From Orthonyx spaldingii (Eukaryota > Chordata > Aves > Passeriformes > Orthonychidae): a stretch of DNA of 64,000 nt. A program made the translations under genes and the position numbers. The stretch spans positions 279,861-343,860 of the forward strand of contig VZTJ01002455.1 of the NCBI GenBank assembly GCA_013397795.1, read 5' to 3'. The notes under the pieces were generated by a model, which did not search any database, was not told the DNA's origin, and saw only the letters and a program-made list of their open reading frames with translations. Positions 26,301 through 38,800 of this stretch are shown one piece after another (positions within the stretch are counted from its first letter, which is position 1; the number at the start of each line of letters is the position of its first letter).

Positions 26301-29300
26301 ACAGTGTTACTCCTTAAAATGCCGCACATGCTCCTGGCTGTGGCCAGGATCAGGAGTGATCTGTAGAAAACACCAGGAAAGGCTGATTTTTGGGATCTAT
26401 CTGCACGACAAAACTGGAAGATTTTGAGTTTAGGAGACAGCAGAGGTTGTGCTGTACACAGCTCGCTCCCGTCATGGGAGCAGATGGACAAGTTCTGACC
26501 AGGAGCTTCCCAGATTTCCACCTCCTCCCAAGCAGTGCCTCAGACACAGAGCCTTCAGGGCCCTTGTTTTGCCAAAAGGTCATTTTTTTCTGTAAGATCC
26601 AGCACTGCGAAGAAAAATTGATTGCACGCCGAAGATTAATTGAGGCAGTGACATCTTGCTGATTGTACATGACCCTAAAATAATTGTGAAATGTCATTTT
26701 GGGTAATTACTAGTTAGATTAAAGATTGTCGTTTTGGGGGCTTTTAAACTACTGTGAATTTCCTTCACTGTTCTTCCCGCCATGTAAGAAAAAGAAGCTG
26801 TTACCAAATTCTGCATCTTTTAGTTCTGTCTGATTCTTTTGGATCATGTTAGAGCTGGGATTTTTTTAGAAGTTAAAGAATGCTGATTAAAGGCACTTCT
26901 TTACTGACATGCACTGTTGCAATTATGGTTTATGTTGACAAGTGCTTGGATTATAATATGCTAAAATTAGTTGTGGGTTTTCCTGTCTTGAAGTGTTGGA
27001 GAAATAACGTCTCTAACCCAGCCTGCACCTAAACTTGTCAAAGATCAGAGGTGCTGGATTGTTGAATTGCTTCATCTTTGGGTCTGAGGAGGGGTTAAAT
27101 GTGAATATGCAGTGCAGGAATATTTACATTAACACCAGTGAAAGGGGATCCTTTGCTGTTTGAGGTTTGCTTTTGGTGATGAGGATGTTGATTGCTTTGT
27201 GTAGGATTAATATGCTGGTGTTGAGCTGAAAACAGCATAAGTAAAGGAGAAATGATTAGAGGTTATTTGTCTTCTGATCCTAACCTTGCCACAAGATTTT
27301 CTATCACCAAGGACAATTTGCTTCCTTTGTAAAATCCGCTTAGGATTTCTGATCCCTAAAGGAGTTAGAAAGCTATTTGTCAATCACTTCAGAAGACTGG
27401 GAGATTTTTGACTGATTTATACTGGAGTGTGAAGGATAATAAGGAGCAGTTGTAATAAAGGGAGGACAAGATAGGCTGTATTTCAGTTTTTGGAGGCATC
27501 CTTGGCTGCATCTTTTAGTGTTTGTTATGGGGTGAAAAGGATGGAGCTTCTCATTGTGAGGGGCCAAGGTTTGCATCTAAGAGCATCTCTAAATGAGCTC
27601 ACAAAACTGCAAATTAATTAGATTTTAAGATCCACTGGAGCATTTGTTGGTTTTCTGGTATGGGGGAAAAAACGATAGATTTCCCATCTAGTTGAAATGT
27701 GTTGTTCCAGGATATTTAGGATTTTTTCAGATAAACATCTTAGAAAAAGTCCATTAAGCCACTATTCCCAGGAGGAAGCTGCTGTGTGGAAAGCACTAGG
27801 AAGTTCCTACTGTGAGCAGGTTACAAAGTAATTGTAGTGAGTCGTGCCCATGGTGTTTGTGTTTGAGCAGCATTTCACACAGTGGGACTTCCATCCTGTT
27901 TGGGTCCCGTGGTCACTGCAGGTTAAACAAGTCCTCCCAGCACCTTTTGTTCTCTGAACACTTTCTGACATGTCAATATTTTTCTAATAACATCATGTCT
28001 GGGACTTCAAGCATAACTTCAGGTGTTGTCATGACCAGGCTGGTCGTGTGGAGATGGTTTCTTGCTTGCTCTGTTTTGCATCACTCTCACAGCGGGGCAA
28101 GTTCAGCCCTTCCCCCTGACACATCACTGTGCAAAAATACCAATTTGGAACTCAGTTACCTGGAATCTTTCAGCAGACTGCTTTCTTGGTCTGTTCACAC
28201 AATACATTTGAATAATTATGTAACCCTTTTAGCTTCCCAATGTTCTTTGAAAGTTTGAATTCTGTTTTACTTTCTTCCTCTCTGATGTGATTAATCTATG
28301 AGTCTTTCCTGCACTTGTGACAGAACATTTTGGGTCATGTGGTGCAGAAAAAGCTTGCCAGCTACCTGACATGATCCATCACAGTCTGCAAGGTTATGGC
28401 CAAGAATTCCATAATATGCACTTTAATTGTGCAAACCACAGCTTGTTTTGCTCTCTGAAGATGACATTGTCAGCATCAGTTCAGTTAAGGATGAGTTAGA
28501 ATAATATTTGTGCTGTTTAAGTCGGTGATTTAAACTGGGCTTTGCAATGTGGAAAAGAGAAGGGTGGTCTTTAATCCTTTAGGATTTGATTTCAGTTCAT
28601 TTGGGATCAACTCTTCAAGTCAAAGCACTGTGGCGATTATGGATACTTCACTTTACTTATATGCCCCAGCAAGGCTTTAACGATTTCTCATTTCACTGAC
28701 ACCATGATCCTTTTATATTGTCCTTGAGGTGACAGAAGATGTCCTGGAACACACTCAATCTCAATGCTAAGATTAGAAATCAGTATTTTGATAAAATGCT
28801 TTCTTTTAAATATGGTTTTTCACAGGTGCAGCTTGTTGGTTTGGATGAAGAGAGCTCAGAATTCATTTGCAGGAACACCTTTGATCACCCCTACCCCACC
28901 ACGAAGCTGATGTGGATCCCAGACACCAAGGGAGTGTACCCAGACCTGTTGGCCACCAGCGGTGACTACCTGCGAGTGTGGAGAGTGAGTAAATCCTCCC
29001 CAGGAAAAGATGAACCATGGCATGAACTGTGTTCCATATTGATCTCTTTTTTACTCAAAACACGATTTTCTTCACTGTGCTAATGTGACTATATGAAGAC
29101 TATAGGAGAAGCAGAATTATCATGGTAATTGCTGTCTTAATCAGCTTATTGAAAATGGAGTTGGTGGCTGTGTTCTCCAGAGCTTTAGGATGTAAAGCTG
29201 AGAGGAAAGAAACCAGGGATCAACTCCTAATGTTTTGTGCCAGTGGAACAAGTCAGGTGATGTTGCTTTTTGAGTCAGATGTTTCATTTTCTCTGAAGGT

Positions 29301-32300
29301 GGGTGAAACTGAGACCCGGCTGGAGTGTTTGCTGAACAACAACAAGAACTCGGATTTCTGTGCTCCACTGACATCATTTGACTGGAATGAAGTGGATCCT
29401 TACCTGTTAGGTGAGACTGACAAAATGTTTTTTGGCACACTTTTGAATTTAGTCTGCTGAAGTCTGGGCTGTAACTGCTGCTGTGTCGCTGCATGTCCAC
29501 TGGTTAATCTGATAATTAACCACACACTGCTGCAGCATAGAAACTGCTGTTGTCTTACATTAAAAATTAAAAATAATGATCTCATGGAGACTTTTTTTTC
29601 CTTGAAAGGTGTCCTGTCCAGTGCAGAGTGGATCACTCAGGTTGGACCAGGGACTTGTGGTCATAGGGAGTCTTGGCCTTCAGGGCTGGTGAGCTGTTGT
29701 TGCAGTGCTGAGTAAGGATGTGCCTCAGCTCTGTGACTTATATCCACTCCACAACGCTCTGAAGTAAAACTGTGCACTGAGCTGAGTGTTCTGTGAAGCC
29801 ATTTCAGCAGCAGGAGGAGAGCCAGGAGTCCTTAATTCAGTTGGAGGAGGGGGCTGAACGCTTTAGGTTTAATTATAGCCTACGGGACAAATTGTGAATC
29901 CAAGATGACTGATCCAGAGGTTTGTTTCCCAGAAGAGAACAGCCATTTATGTCAGGGGAATTTGCCCAGAGATTAACAGTGATAATATGTCTTAGTAATT
30001 ATTTACTACATGATTTATTTTTTTGTGTGTTACATCTCTCATCTCTTAAGAGCTTTACTGCTAACCCCACCTTCAGTCCACAGCAACAATCAATTAATAA
30101 TAACACGCCATCACAACCCTGATTGAATTTGGGGTTTGGCATGCACAAGAGACGGACAGGATGGGAAAGCTGATCTCAGAGTTGCATCAGGCTTCTGAAC
30201 AGATTGAAGCAGACATGAGCTATTTACACTTTATTCCTGTGTGGAAGGCTATTTCTGCAGCTAAAAGGTTTGGGTCATTTAAATGCATGGAAGACTGCTG
30301 GCTGTTTGACATTCTTGATTTTAATTCTATGCTGTTCTCATGGCTAATTTGATCTGTAGATGTTGGGGGATGTTACATTAATCCAGGAAGTTGTTAAATC
30401 ATTTGTGACAATATTAATTTTGCTAATAGAAGTGGTTTTGTTTCAGGTACCTCTAGTATTGACACAACCTGCACTATTTGGGGTCTGGAGACAGGACAGG
30501 TTCTGGGAAGAGTAAATTTGGTGTCTGGCCACGTGAAGACCCAGCTTATTGCACATGACAAAGAGGTGATGGGGGGGTTTTGATTCTTTACATTGCAGCT
30601 TTTTTAATGAGTAGAAAAGGAACAGAACTTTTGCATTTTCCTCGTTTTTTTCTTGAACAATCTAATGGCTCAGAAAGATCATTTATGTAAGTTTGTATGC
30701 AGTTTTTCTAAGATTATATACAGTTTTGAGTACCTAAATACTGTTGGCTATCGAAACAATTCTTTTTACTCATCATAGACTCTTGACTTAAGAACATGCT
30801 TGTTTTACCAGATTGTGCTCCAGAATATTGTAGGAAAATGAGGTAAAACATAAAATTAGACTTGAAATCATCTTCATACCGAAGGCAATAAACAGCTTGC
30901 AAAATTCTTTCATTTTAACGTTTCAGTGAGCGATACCATAATTACATAAACACGTATTTCCTGCTTTTGGCAAGTGTAACAACTAAAAGTTGCAGGGACT
31001 GTGTCACAGTGAAATGTCACAATGCTGACCCTGCCTGAGCTAGGGGGCTCTACTAGTTTGAAAACAAACCAGTGGGAGGTCACAAGTCAGAACTATAATT
31101 TAATAGGAAAATTAAAATAAATGCAGTAGTACAAGGAACACTGACAGAGTCAGGGTACAACCTGACACCCTGTTAGTCAGGGTGGTGGTAGCAGTCCAGA
31201 TGAAGTGGTGCTGTTGAAGCGGTGATCCTGTAGAAGGGTCTGGTCTCCACCCAAAGGTCCAGTGGTAGCTCTTGTCCTCTGGGAATCCAGTAGGCAGGCC
31301 TGACTTGTGCAGTTCCAAAGCCCAGGTTATATCCAGGTGGGAATGCTTGGCTCCTTCCCCCTGGGCAGAGCATCTCACAATGGGATGAGGTAATTCCATG
31401 AGATGAGGTAATTCCATGAGTGATGCAGTGGGTTCTTGATGGCCCATTAACAGAGACAGCCCCCGGAGGGAGTTATCGGGGTGAGTCGTGACAGGAGGTA
31501 ACAAACAGTGCCCCACCTGCTTTAACAGCTTGTGGAGATGGTGACAGAACACATCTTACACTGAAACCTAGGACAGGGGCTAAGGCTGAGCTCTGTGCAG
31601 GTTTACGACATCGCCTTCAGCCGCGCGGGCGGCGGCCGGGACATGTTCGCCTCGGTGGGTGCCGACGGCTCGGTCAGGATGTTCGACCTGCGGCACCTGG
31701 AGCACAGCACCATCATCTACGAGGACCCCCAGCACCACCCGCTGCTGAGGCTCTGCTGGAACAAGCAGGACCCCAACTATCTGGCCACCATGGCCATGGA
31801 CGGCATGGAGGTGAGACAGCAGCTCACACCCCGAGGTGCTGACGGGGATTTTCTGGGGGAGGTGGCTCGGTGCTCATTTCTAGTCAGGTATTTCAGTACC
31901 TGAGGTATGATTAAGGACCAGTTCTTAGTGCACTAAGGAGTTAAAGAAGTGACTTTGGCATTATAAACTTGAGTTTCATGGCTTGTGTATATTCCAGCTG
32001 ATGTTTAAGAGGAGGCTGTGAGCAGCTGGGCAATAATTTTCACGTAAAATCTTAACTGCAAGTGTTTTATTCACCTTGTTCTTTTCCAGTCCAATTTTAG
32101 TTTGTTACCAGGGCTGCTTCAGGGAAGCACAATTTGTTTGCCACTGTGGCCTAACTCACAAGTTCCCTGAGTTCTTTTGAGACACATGACACACTGATGA
32201 ACTGGAAGCTGTTTTTTAGGAACAAGGCTTGCTTGCCAACCACATGCTTTAGAAAAGAGCTGTGTTTATAGCCTTACCTTAAAATATTGAGTATTTTAAA

Positions 32301-33142
32301 GAAATTAATTTTTTAAAATGCAATTCATTAGTGCAACTAGTTTTTGTTTTGTTTCTGAAGGTTGTGATCCTAGATGTCAGAGTTCCCTGCACCCCTGTTG
32401 CCAGGTTAAACAACCACAGAGCGTGTGTAAATGGAATTGCCTGGGCACCTCACTCTTCCTGCCACATCTGTACAGCAGGTAAGTGTGACCTGCAGGGGAA
32501 TCTTGGTCTTTCGCTGCACTTGCAAAATCCTCTTCATCCTAAAGTTTATACAGTTCTCTGCCTACCTTTTGCTAAAGAATACTTGCAGTTTAGAAGCCCT
32601 TTATTAGTGACTTTTCTAAAATTTTATGGAAATAGACACCTACTAGAGTTTATTATGTGGAAGTGCCCAAACTGTGCATTGACTCTGGCTAAGCTGTATT
32701 ATTATTTTACTGCTCCTTAGCTTTTTTTGCAGTCCAGTTCTTAAATGTTTTCTACTGTTATGAGTTCCACTGGTCATTTGTTTATGGATAATGTATAAAG
32801 ATCCAAGTTTATTTTGTTGGAGCATAATTGTGTTGTTGTATCTGGCTTGAATATGGCTCAGGACTGGAATAGCCGTATCTTCTCTGGCTCCTTGGGCTGC
32901 AGGCCTGTTAGTAGGCACATGTGGAGAATCCTGTGACACTCTGTACCTGCATTTCTTGTCTCTGTGCAGCTGATGATCACCAGGCTCTCATCTGGGACAT
33001 CCAGCAAATGCCTCGTGCCATTGAGGACCCCATCCTGGCCTACACAGCCGAGGGAGAGATCAACAATGTACAGTGGGCATCCACCCAGCCAGACTGGATA
33101 GCCATCTGCTACAACAACTGCCTGGAGATCCTCAGAGTGTAA
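23189..33142 (+). CDS. DCAF7: DCAF7 (WDR68/HAN11) WD40 scaffold, complete
   Basis: DCAF7 is a WD40 beta-propeller adaptor. It scaffolds DYRK1A/DYRK1B and HIPK2 kinases, can serve as a CUL4-DDB1 substrate receptor, and acts in nucleus and cytoplasm. The model joins 23189-23326, 28826-28984, 29299-29410, 30447-30565, 31601-31810, 32361-32478 and 32970-33142. That is 1029 nt, or 342 residues plus stop, the same length as human. Every residue I compared from memory agrees with human, consistent with very strong purifying selection. Blades are recognisable from LLATSGDYLRVWR, MFASVGADGSVRMFDLR and CTAADDHQALIWDIQ. All junctions are GT..AG and in phase. The gene follows KCNH6 and precedes MAP3K3, as in human. 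Confidence 0.98.
23401..23546 (+). repeat. Copy A of a ~146-bp direct duplication in intron 1
   Basis: Shares CACCTCTGAGCT, GTTGACTTCAG, GGTGTAAAGAGCTGGAA and GTCTGGATGCTGCT in the same order with copy B at 24847. The two are roughly four-fifths identical with small indels. Confidence 0.85.
23641..23860 (+). mobile_element. CR1 LINE 3'-end fragment
   Basis: It contains aggaagaacttctttccatg and ggtggaagaggctggtcaag, and ends cttccaaccccagcgattct then gattctgtga, the 3' end of CR1. It lies between the two duplicated blocks. Confidence 0.9.
24847..24992 (+). repeat. Copy B of the ~146-bp direct duplication
   Basis: Second copy, about 1.45 kb downstream of copy A in the same orientation, ending TATAGAAATAAAG. 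It is either a local duplication or two members of a dispersed repeat family I do not recognise. Confidence 0.85.
28826..28984 (+). CDS. DCAF7: DCAF7 coding exon 2
   Basis: It encodes VQLVGLDEESSEFICRNTFD to LLATSGDYLRVWR. The acceptor is ggtttttcacag and the donor GGAGA|GTGAGT; 53 codons, phase 0 at both ends. Confidence 0.98.
29299..29410 (+). CDS. DCAF7: DCAF7 coding exon 3
   Basis: It encodes VGETETRLECLLNNNKNSDF to WNEVDPYLL plus the first base of Gly. The acceptor is ttctctgaag and the donor GTTAG|GTGAGA. Confidence 0.98.
30447..30565 (+). CDS. DCAF7: DCAF7 coding exon 4
   Basis: It encodes TSSIDTTCTIWGLETGQVLG to QLIAHDKE. The acceptor is tttgtttcag. The donor AAGAG|GTGATG is somewhat weak because +4 and +5 deviate from consensus. 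Confidence 0.97.
31015..31560 (-). mobile_element. Solo LTR of an endogenous retrovirus in DCAF7 intron 4
   Basis: Read on the minus strand, a 546-bp element begins TGTAAGATGTG and ends TTGTGACA, giving TG..CA termini. It is flanked by near-identical hexamers (GTGAAA before, CTGAAA after) that fit a target-site duplication with one change. It carries a TATAA-like box (31327-31331) in mid-element and an ATTAAA signal (31099-31104) near its end, in the U3-R-U5 order of an LTR. No internal retroviral genes adjoin it, so it is a solo LTR. An internal 18-bp direct repeat (GATGAGGTAATTCCATGA) is at about 31384-31420. Exact ends are inferred from the TG..CA rule. Confidence 0.75.
31601..31810 (+). 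CDS. DCAF7: DCAF7 coding exon 5
   Basis: It encodes VYDIAFSRAGGGRDMFASVG to DPNYLATMAMDGME (70 codons). The acceptor gagctctgtgcag has a poor pyrimidine tract, because the solo LTR ends only 40 bp upstream. The exon is strikingly GC/CpG-rich (CGCGCGGGCGGCGGCCGGG) compared with the other DCAF7 exons after exon 1. Confidence 0.98.
32361..32478 (+). CDS. DCAF7: DCAF7 coding exon 6
   Basis: It encodes VVILDVRVPCTPVARLNNHR to SSCHICTA. The acceptor is gtttctgaag and the donor CAGCAG|GTAAGT. It leaves one base that makes Ala with exon 7. Confidence 0.98.
32970..33142 (+). CDS. DCAF7: DCAF7 terminal coding exon 7
   Basis: It encodes ADDHQALIWDIQQMPRAIED to IAICYNNCLEILRV and TAA at 33140-33142. 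The acceptor is gtctctgtgcag. Confidence 0.98.
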
Positions 33143-34109
33143 CTCTGCTGCTTCATGCACAGTGAGGCAGGGCTGTGTCATTCCCCCTCCCCTCTAAAGT
33201 AAGAACACCACCAGTCAAGTGGCCAGTATCTGTTGTTGCTTTGCATCTACTGTTACAAGGAACTGTTACAAGAATCGATGGCAGGGGTCTCCTGTCTCTC
33301 AAGACTCTAAAATGCAGAGACGTGCTGAGCCTCTTGGACCTTCTTGGGTTCTGGTTTTCTTGTTGAATTCTTTTTCCCCTCAGTAAAAGTTCTGTATATT
33401 TGTTTGTTGACTGTATTAATAAGCTTGCAGGCTTTTAAGTTGCTGCATATGTCCATGTGTTTGTCAGCCAGCTGAGGCAGCACTTCAACCAGTTCAATAG
33501 ATGCAGGTGCAAAACAAGGTGGGGGGGAAAAGACAGTGATGTTAACAGCCACCTGGGCAGGAATCTCTATCATTCCTGTTGTTGCTGCCTCTAAACTGTT
33601 CAAACGTTTGTATGTTTTTTATATATTGGGCTAACTTTCTATTGAGTAAGGTTTTTCTCCCTGATTCTTACTTTTGATATGTGATCCACTTCCACACGTC
33701 CCAAGCAGGACCTGTTCATGGATACAAACCACAGTAACGCTGCAGGCTCCCTGGCAGTAAAGGCCTGCCAGAATTAACTGTTGCCTTGGCTCCCTCTATC
33801 TGGTGACCTGGGCAGAATTTTCTGGTGCTGTGAAGTACAAGTACTTGTTGCACAATTTCTTTACACTTTTCTGATGCTCAAGGCAGTTGTTACTATGGTA
33901 GGTCTTATTTTTAAGTTCTGACTGAATTTGTGTGTATCCTGCAGTGGTGGTAGCAAACAGAGCGGGGGTAGGTTGAGAAACAAGATCCGTGCATGACATG
34001 AGCTCCCAGGAGGTAAACAACTCCTGAAAAGATGTGTTTGTAATGGACTTGGGATTGACACTTCCAATCAAATGATTTCCCCTCGGAAGACTTACCTTAC
34101 CTAAATCAA

Positions 34110-34115
34110 AATAAA
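34110..34115 (+). other. DCAF7: Proximal AATAAA for DCAF7
   Basis: AATAAA in AAATCAAAATAAAATGG, about 970 bp after the stop. It could give a short-UTR mRNA. Confidence 0.4.
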
Positions 34116-35836
34116 ATGGTTTCACACTTCGTAGCTTGCTTGACTGGCAAATAATATGAGCGAGATTTTGTGGTTAGGCTGTACTTTGGAGGTTGTGTTT
34201 GGCCTGTGTTCCTGGGAGGTCTTGAAAGGAGTGCAAAGCAATCTTTTTGTGAAGTGCATTTGCTTTGTACTGCCAGGTCTTGTTGAGTGAGCGAGACAAG
34301 TCAGGAAAGCTGGTCTGCTGTCCGAAAGAAAGCTGGTTTTTTTTGAAAGAAATTATTCCCTAGTGTGATGCACAAAGGTGGATTTAGAAGGAAAGAAACT
34401 GTACCACTGAGGCCAACGTTTGGCACTTGTCATCCTCCTGACTTTGGGGGATGTGCCAGAGGGCTTCTTTTTGGAATAGTGGATCACTCTACAACAATAC
34501 TGTTCAATGAAAGCTGAGTGGATTAGGCAAGATAAAAATCTTTGTTGAAGTCTTGCTGTGACACAGGTCCTGTGCTGAAGGCTCTGCAGTGCTCTGCGAT
34601 GAAGACATGACAGCCAGAGCTGGTCTGGAAGGGTTTCCAGCCCAATTTTCATGTAAATGTCAGAAATCATCAAAATTCTTTCCACCTAATGAGTATTCAC
34701 CTGCAGCTGGAGGCAGTTTATAAATAGTAGGACACTGGCAAACTTGGATCTTGTCAGTTTATGCAGGAAAGGCAAGTTGGGAAAGCAATTGCTGCGGAAC
34801 AGCGAAGCTGACGCTGAGAACACTGTCAAATACAGAACAGAATCTGCAAAGTTTTGTCATTCTGGACGTAGAGGAATACTCTTCTGCAGGCTGCCTCTCA
34901 CCATGGAGCTCAGAAAAGCGTTGCCTCAGGAATTTGATAGGAATTCATTAGGGACAGCTTTATTCCATCACTCCTTCTGATAGCAGAGGAACAAGAGACT
35001 CTTAACACTCTTCAAGCTGATGTTTTGTCAATGACACTCTGTGTTCAGTTGTGGGATTTCTGACAAAGCTTGATTTGACTTGAAGGTCAATTTTTCTTGT
35101 TAGCAGCAGTACTGAGAGGAGTGTGTTCCACAGGCAGGCTTTAGCTAGGTGCCAGAGCAGTGGTAACCAAACAATTAGTTACCATTTTTTACCACAGCAC
35201 TTCGTCTGAAACTGGAAAAAACTTGTGCAGAATGAAGTGAAAATTGGGATTTTCTTAGCAGGAGCAGCTAATGGCATTCACAGCTTTAGGAGTCATCTGA
35301 AATACATTCCCAGGCTCGTCATGCTCTGTTTAATTACACATGGTAGGCAAAAGGTGCTGTGTTACTAACAGGGAACTACCTGCAATATTAGGACTTTCCA
35401 CATCCCCTTTTGGCTTCAAAGTTCATTCCTGTACAGATGGCATGAGTCAAAGGTGAATGCTTCTCTTGCTTAGCTGAAAAATGCATCTTTTACAATCGTA
35501 TTGTGCTTCAAAGCAGACACAAGATAATGTAGTTGAAAATGAAGTCACTAGAAGACTCCACAGCCTGCACTAAATGGCAAAGGCAGTTTATTCCTAGAGG
35601 AATACCACATGTTACACCAAGATGATGAGAAGAGTGCTTGTCTAAAGGGACTCACAGTCTGGATAGCCAGGTAGATTCTGCTTCTGTTGGAGAACAGTCC
35701 TGTTAGGGACTTGAAGAGGATCCAGTGTCAGTTCTTCCATCCATAAAACTTCTTGAAGTCTATTTGTGGAATTGTGTGCTTATTCCAAACGCATCAAAGG
35801 CAAGTGAAGGAATCTTGGAGGCTCCAGTGGATTCTA

Positions 35837-35842
35837 AATAAA
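35837..35842 (+). other. DCAF7: Middle AATAAA for DCAF7
   Basis: CTAAATAAAGCCTG followed by TGTTTGTT, a reasonable signal plus GU-rich downstream element. Confidence 0.4.
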
Positions 35843-38800
35843 GCCTGTATCCTGTTTGTTTAGCCAGTTGGGATACCTTCTGGATCTACAGCATATTGCT
35901 TTGGGCATAATCCATTGTCATTCTTCACATGAAATTACATTTTAAATCACTAGAGACTGTTTTGGCACAGGGAAATGATACTTAAAATATCTTCAAAGAA
36001 GTCACTTGAAAGGTTAATGAGTGAAAATACATGAAAGTCCTCATGGGTGAGATGTTCTGTAGTGCAAATGACACTTCCATGTAGACAAGGAAAGGGAAAG
36101 ACTTTGATGGCCTTTTGCCAGCAGCTGCTGACCCAGTGACAGGGAGGGGATGCTCTGCTTGGTGGGCCAGGTTCATCTGCAAGATAAAACAAACCCTGAC
36201 ACTTGTCACTGGAGCCTGTGAATTGAAATACACAGTTTAGCACATTTCCCCTGCTTGGCATTCACTTATGTTGGGTGTAAAGCCCCCATAAGCATTATTT
36301 CTCCCCAAAGTCCATAAGAAGAAATCCTTTGATATTTCATTTCTGTTATTTGGTGCTTACTGCACAAGCAGAGGGTGCAGAACAACTGCTTGCAAATACC
36401 TCGTGTTTTTTGAGTGGAAAGTAACATTAAGGGAGGAGTGAACACAGGTGAGGTGAGCAAAGCAGAAAAGCACGTCCTGCTGGTGGTACAGGCCAGCCTG
36501 ATTCTGGGACAGAAATACTTCTGACTTCTCTAGTCCTGCATCATTTCTCCAGCTGATTAATTTAAGATACTAAACTATTGTTTGGTTGTTGTGTTCTGTT
36601 TAAACCAAGCTTCCCACAGATTCCTACTATTATGTGGGCAACCTGCTGACTCTCAGCCAGGAGATGTTGATGATGTAGAAGTGGTTAGTGAGGTGAAAAC
36701 CTGCAGCAAACAAGTTGAATATTGAATTAGTGTGTAGTGTGCCAACTCTGTGAATTGTCTAAATGAGGGGGGCTATGGTAGCTTGCATCTGTGGGAATTG
36801 TACTTGTATGTGCAGGGATTTAAAAGGCAAGGATTTGAGTGCTTTGACAATCTATTTAGAAAGAAAACACAGTGGTTTCAAATGGCATGAAAGGAGACTG
36901 ATAAAACAGGTTGTTCCTTATGGAACCTTGAAATGTATTTAATGGGGGAGGCATTGCCTCTCATAAGTCAGAATTAATGATCCTTTCAAAACTGATCAGT
37001 AATTACTCTCCTGAATGTTCTGGATAATAGTAAAAAGCTCTATTTTTGCCTGGTGGTGCAATGAGAAGCTGCCTCAGTCTCAAGTGCAGATCACAGCCTG
37101 CCAGGGACCAGGTGAGGGGAGGAGTCTGATGTGCGGAATTCACAGATGTTCTCGTGCTCGTTGTCAATGTAAACGAAGAGCTGAGTGTGTCAGTTTTGTT
37201 CTCTTGCAGATGGCACTTTAACAAGTATATTTTTTGTAAGATTAGGAGGAGAGTCATCTTTTCCTCAGCCCTTGTAGGGTAGGCGTTTGTCCGTGTTGTG
37301 TAGAAGATGTTGAAGACGACCGTCACCAAAATCCTAAACTGGGGTCATCACAGTGGACCCTGACTTGTTTCTACTGAAAGCCAAAAACATGAGCACTTGA
37401 CAAGACTGTAAATGTTAAACTGAAGCTGTTCTGAAGCTGACACTGTCCTGTAAGGCCAACCCAAGGGATGCTGTGTCCCCAGAGAGTCCTTTTTGTTTAG
37501 GAACTTCGTGGTGTTCAGGAATCCTTTTCTTTACCATGGGAATGTGATGGTGGCAGTGCCGGGTTGGTAGTGTAGGGATGTGCCTGGATTCTTTGGATAA
37601 CTCAGATTTTGTGAGAGGAAAAGCTGCAGCTGCTGCCTGTAAATTCACACAGCCTAAAACATTGAACTGGCCAGTGTGTTGGTGGTGTTTAACTCTTTCC
37701 AGACACACTGGAAGGAATGGACAGCAGCACAGGCAAGCTCTGGGCTCAGCAGATCGCACAGTTTCAGTCCCATCAAAGTACCAAAGGGTTGAGTTCTCCC
37801 ACTGCTCGTAGCAAAGCGGTCCCAGCACCTCAAATGCACACTTGTCCTGTCAGGTAACACAGATTCTCCCTAACACGTGTTTCCTGCTTTCTGCTCTCAG
37901 ACCAACATTCCAGAGCAAGCCTGTGCTTGTTGTTCTGTGGTCATGGAAAGCAATGAGCAAGGTACTGTCAGCTCTGTCCCCGTTTCTCCTGATCTTTGCA
38001 GAGAATCCAGGGAATTCATTGTATGTGGCACTTGAAGAGCACTTTCTGATGCAGCTGTACTTCCCCTGCTTACCCAGGAAGAGTCAGAAATGTTTCATTC
38101 TTGAGGGTATTGAGGAGAGTTTAGGATGCCCCTGACTCGGTTTGCTTTCAGGAAGAGATCTCCAGAACTTCCAATCAGCACCTTTCACCAGCACTAAAAA
38201 GAACTGTAATTAAAAATGCAACTAAACACCAGTCACTGAAGGCTCATCTGGTGATTCATGGCAGACACCAGATGCAAAGGCACTTGTGAGAGTTGCTGCT
38301 GCCTGTTTCAGGTGACAAGTGTGTCTGCCAAGGACCTCAGTGGCCTTTTGTGCAGCCTCTGATACTCAGCATCAAGCGACAATTACAGCAGTCATAAAAA
38401 TAATTTAAATTATCTGAGTGGCTTCCATCAAGTTTGTTTCTTTTCAGGAAATCTAACAAAATGAAGAAAAAAAAGCTATTTCCTGACAAAATATTGTGGC
38501 CGTGTGTGGCTGTAAATCCGTGGTCCAGCTCCCATCCCTTGGAGTTTGCTGTCCATGTGCAACTCCAGCCCCCTCTTAGTGCTGAGGGTGGGTCTGTGGG
38601 ATCTTAGCAAGGCAGAAAGGCAAGAACCAGAGCAGGACAGAGTCCCAGTACAGCTGGAAAAAGGTATGTTGCTTTTTTTTGACAACTTGGGAAATAGGAA
38701 TTCCGAAATCTACTATTTAAAAAGAACCTTTTTTTAACCCTTGGGTTGCTAGCAGTGTACAATGTAATTTAAATCCGTTGCGCCGAAGCGTTTTTGTTAC

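Larger units (their letters stand above)
23327..28825. other. DCAF7: DCAF7 intron 1 (5.5 kb)
   Basis: AT-rich after the first hundred bases. It contains a duplicated block (23401-23546 and 24847-24992) and a CR1 tail (23641-23860). No exon seen; the open frames at 25370-25777 and 27812-28258 show no recognisable domain or splice context. Confidence 0.75.

Noticed and set aside
28739..28825. ATG upstream of DCAF7 exon 2 in frame with it
   Set aside because: This is intronic read-through; the strong acceptor at 28825 and the human-identical exon 1 at 23189 explain the protein fully.
31112..31552. 146-codon minus-strand open frame
   Set aside because: It lies entirely within the solo LTR, which is non-coding regulatory sequence; not a gene.
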